This document shows positions 8,153 through 9,509 of a stretch of DNA of 9,509 nucleotides, piece by piece (position 1 is the first letter of the stretch; each line of letters starts with the position of its first letter). Below the pieces are notes generated by a model that was given only the letters and a program-made list of their open reading frames with translations, did no database searches and was not told where the DNA came from. The stretch is from Planctomycetaceae bacterium. GTDB taxonomy: Bacteria; Planctomycetota; Planctomycetia; Planctomycetales; Planctomycetaceae. Location: assembly GCA_016765335.1 (NCBI GenBank), contig JAESQE010000449.1, forward strand, positions 1 through 9,509. The letters run 5' to 3'. A program made the translations under genes and the position numbers.

Positions 8153-8437
8153 TTACGATGCTTCGAGTGGCGATGCTTCGAGTGGCGATGCTTCGAGTGG
8201 TTGCACGTTAATTCGTCGACCTTTTTGATCGAAGTAGATATTGCCTTCTACTAAAGCAAACAATGTGTAGTCATTTCCCATACCGACATGCTTACCAGGT
8301 CGCCATTTCGTACCACACTGACGAATCAGAATGTTACCTGGAATAACCGATTCGCCGCCAAATTTCTTGACGCCTCGACGTTGTGCATTGGAATCGCGAC
8401 CGTTTCGAGTCGATCCCTGCCCCTTCTTATGTGCCAT
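8153..8437 (-). CDS. rpmA: Large-subunit ribosomal protein L27 with repeat-extended C-terminus
   Basis: 94 residues from the ATG at 8437. The N-terminus [16 protein letters not shown] is the L27 signature; this end reaches toward the peptidyl-transferase centre of the 50S subunit. Further conserved stretches are [17 protein letters not shown] and the GNDYTLFAL segment. The longer reading to 8506 would put 23 unrelated residues before the conserved Met, so the ATG at 8437 is chosen; there is no Firmicutes-type cleavable N-terminal extension. After a usual ending (GRRINVQ) the protein carries PLEAS three times, encoded by three identical 15-bp units up to the stop. E. coli L27 has 85 residues, so the tail makes this one slightly long. 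The usual partner rplU (L21) is not found in the 622 bases upstream; rpmA seems to be a single-gene unit with its own terminator. An upstream GGGA is only a weak Shine-Dalgarno match. Confidence 0.96.
   Translation of the reverse strand: MAHKKGQGSTRNGRDSNAQRRGVKKFGGESVIPGNILIRQCGTKWRPGKHVGMGNDYTLFALVEGNIYFDQKGRRINVQPLEASPLEASPLEAS
8156..8200. repeat. Three perfect tandem copies of a 15-bp unit at the rpmA 3' end
   Basis: CGATGCTTCGAGTGG occurs at 8156-8170, 8171-8185 and 8186-8200 with no mismatch. On the minus strand each unit encodes PLEAS, directly before the TAA of rpmA. The unit is a multiple of three, so copy-number change would keep the frame. Identity between copies points to recent expansion. 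Confidence 0.95.
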
Positions 8438-8458
8438 GACTAAATCCCAGAAAACAAA

Positions 8459-8487
8459 ATAATAAGTTGTATCTTTAATTACAGTAA
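8459..8487 (-). promoter_or_regulatory. Candidate promoter of rpmA
   Basis: On the minus strand TATTAT (8464-8459; five of six matches to TATAAT) lies 17 bases after TTACTG (8487-8482), which matches TTGACA poorly. It would start transcription about 15 bases before the rpmA ATG. Only the -10 element and the spacing support it. Confidence 0.25.
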
Positions 8488-8537
8488 GGAGATACGCCTG
8501 AAGCAACCTAAGCCACTACCAAAGGGCGTCTCACAAA

Positions 8538-8557
8538 ACAGGCATCTAATCGCCTGT
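8538..8557 (-). repeat. GC-rich hairpin upstream of rpmA
   Basis: ACAGGC (8538-8543) and GCCTGT (8552-8557) pair perfectly around an eight-base loop. In the minus direction it is followed by UUUGUG, a weak U-run, so it could end a transcript entering rpmA from the right or act in a leader. No minus-strand gene is visible upstream to be terminated. Confidence 0.3.
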
Positions 8558-9001
8558 GAAGTTCTACATCATAAGGACAAAGCCTGCTTGCTTCAAGGGA
8601 GTTAAGCCATGTGAGGCATTTCGGGCCTATAACTTTTCCTGATCGTTGCTCGGAACAACAAGGGGGGTGTCACTTTGCACCCTAATGCGAATGCGATTTT
8701 CTCAGAATTGACATTAACAGCCTGGGTAAAACCTTGTGATCTTTACGGGTTAGGTAGCTGATCGTGTTAATTTGTAGGGATGGTAAAGGATAGCAAAACT
8801 TAATTCGGGAAAACTCACCGCACATCGCCTATTCTACTCAAGTCTCATTCCTTTTCGGGTTTATATTAAAGTCATAACCTGCATGATATGACCACTTCGT
8901 CCAAAATGCGTAACAAGGGGTGATAGATGTTTGCATCATGCGGTTTTTGCCGGTGTAATGGGGTGGGATAGATTTTTGTGGGTGAGTGCATCCAGATTGT
9001 T

Positions 9002-9020
9002 AGCAAAAGATGTTTTTGCT
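9002..9020 (+). promoter_or_regulatory. Perfect 7-bp inverted repeat just upstream of the YTV-type gene
   Basis: AGCAAAA (9002-9008) and TTTTGCT (9014-9020) are exact reverse complements around a five-base loop, ending 39 bases before the ATG at 9060. The position suits an operator or a leader stem-loop. There is no T-run after it. Confidence 0.3.
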
Positions 9021-9059
9021 CTTGAGATTAAGCAACATGATTATTTGGGGGGAAGAGAA

Positions 9060-9509
9060 ATGAGAAGGTTTATTGCTGGTCTTGCTGTGCTTGTCACAGT
9101 TGCCTCAGCGGGAGAAGTGTTTGCAGCTGGGCTATGCGGAGCGTGCAGTTACAATTGCTGCCCGACGGAAACTTGTCAGCCAACCGCATGTTACACAACT
9201 TGCAAAGTTGAGCGACAAACCTGTTATCGCACGGTGTATGACCGGGTCTGCGAACCACAACAGCACACTGCCTGCAGGACTGTTTACGACACACAGTATG
9301 AAAACGTCGAACAGACTTGCTACCGAACAGTTTACGAGCAAAGAGTTCGCACGGAAAAATACACTGTTCAACGTCCTGTATTCGAAACCAGTTTTCGTGA
9401 GCACCGTTACACAGTACAAAAAAAGGTTTACGAAACATCGCAGCGAGAACGAACGTATCAGGTCAGGCGTCCGGTTTGGGAAACCAGCCAGCGTCAGGTA
9501 CAGCGAACC
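9060..9509 (+). CDS. Secreted cysteine-rich YTV-repeat protein (planctomycete cell-wall type), 3' end missing
   Basis: 150 residues are visible from the ATG at 9060, with no stop before the window end. GGGGGG seven bases upstream followed by AAGAG makes a purine-rich ribosome binding site. Residues 1-22 form a signal peptide (RR, hydrophobic core, probable cleavage after VFA), so the protein is exported. Residues 26-87 contain eleven cysteines. From residue 57 a 16-residue register is kept exactly: RTVY at 57, 73 and 89, then RPVF at 105, KKVY at 121 and RPVW at 137. YTV, YTV and YQV begin at 101, 117 and 133 in the same register. This matches the YTV domain (PF07639), reported from cell-wall proteins of Rhodopirellula-like planctomycetes. 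A structural, disulfide-linked envelope role is inferred from the cysteines and repeats. It is transcribed away from rpmA and shares no operon partner in the window. Confidence 0.85.
   Translation, partial: MRRFIAGLAVLVTVASAGEVFAAGLCGACSYNCCPTETCQPTACYTTCKVERQTCYRTVYDRVCEPQQHTACRTVYDTQYENVEQTCYRTVYEQRVRTEKYTVQRPVFETSFREHRYTVQKKVYETSQRERTYQVRRPVWETSQRQVQRT

Larger units (their letters stand above)
8438..9059. other. Gene-free divergent intergenic region between rpmA and the YTV-type gene
   Basis: No credible coding frame, tRNA or known riboswitch was recognised in these 622 bases. The region must hold the promoters of rpmA (leftward) and of the YTV gene (rightward). Several short inverted repeats occur: ACAGGC/GCCTGT (8538-8557), AGGC/GCCT around 8617-8631, GGGTGT/GCACCC (8665-8682, one G-T pair) and AGCAAAA/TTTTGCT (9002-9020). 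A TTGACA at 8708-8713 has no -10 box at normal spacing. It could include long 5' leaders or an unrecognised small RNA; nothing here proves one. Confidence 0.5.

Noticed and set aside
8156..8200. CRISPR-like repeats
   Set aside because: The copies are directly adjacent with no spacers and encode the L27 tail in frame.
7995..8228. Plus-strand frame of 77 codons with DASSG repeats
   Set aside because: It runs antisense through the rpmA terminator and into rpmA; the repeats are only the other-strand reading of the 15-bp units, and it lacks a good ribosome binding site.
8708..8713. TTGACA as -35 box for the YTV-type gene
   Set aside because: No acceptable -10 sequence lies 15-19 bases downstream, and it is about 350 bases from the start codon.
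8720..8765. Possible c-di-GMP riboswitch (GGTTAGGTAGC-like string)
   Set aside because: The other conserved parts of the class I aptamer are not present at the right distances.
8881..8941. Inverted repeat GCATGAT / ATCATGC
   Set aside because: The 7-bp arms are separated by 47 bases, with only a chance-level internal hairpin; there is no promoter or gene boundary to tie it to.

Overview
The window looks like chromosomal DNA of a planctomycete. The strongest pointers are a secreted, cysteine-rich protein carrying YTV-type repeats (a family known mainly from planctomycete cell walls) at the right edge, and a very large protein built almost entirely of secretin short-domain repeats at the left edge. 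The moderate GC content would suit a Gimesia/Rubinisphaera-like lineage, but genus-level placement is a guess.

Layout. Bases 2-5938 (+) are the 3' part of a giant gene; the frame is open at the left edge, so its real start and any signal peptide lie outside. The visible 1978 residues hold about 27 diverged copies of a ~70-residue beta-alpha-beta-beta-alpha module and then half of one more. No secretin barrel and no cysteine are visible. It converges, across a 14-base gap, on a minus-strand pair: a DUF420 membrane protein (7387-7878), then an alpha-D-phosphohexomutase of GlmM/ManB type (5953-7302). Further right on the minus strand is rpmA, ribosomal protein L27 (8153-8437), with its own convincing intrinsic terminator (8091-8122) and a C-terminal tail made by three perfect copies of a 15-bp tandem repeat. 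A gene-free stretch of 622 bases (8438-9059) with several small inverted repeats separates rpmA from a divergent plus-strand gene (9060 to the right edge) for the YTV-type protein, cut off by the window end.

Functional reading. Three of the genes touch the cell envelope: the repeat protein, the sugar-phosphate mutase (possibly supplying amino-sugar or mannose precursors) and the YTV protein. The DUF420 protein is probably linked to respiratory oxidase function. The arrangement suggests separate transcription units rather than one pathway operon. No tRNA, rRNA, CRISPR array, insertion sequence or phage gene was seen. The most unusual items are the giant barrel-less secretin-domain array and the repeat-extended L27.
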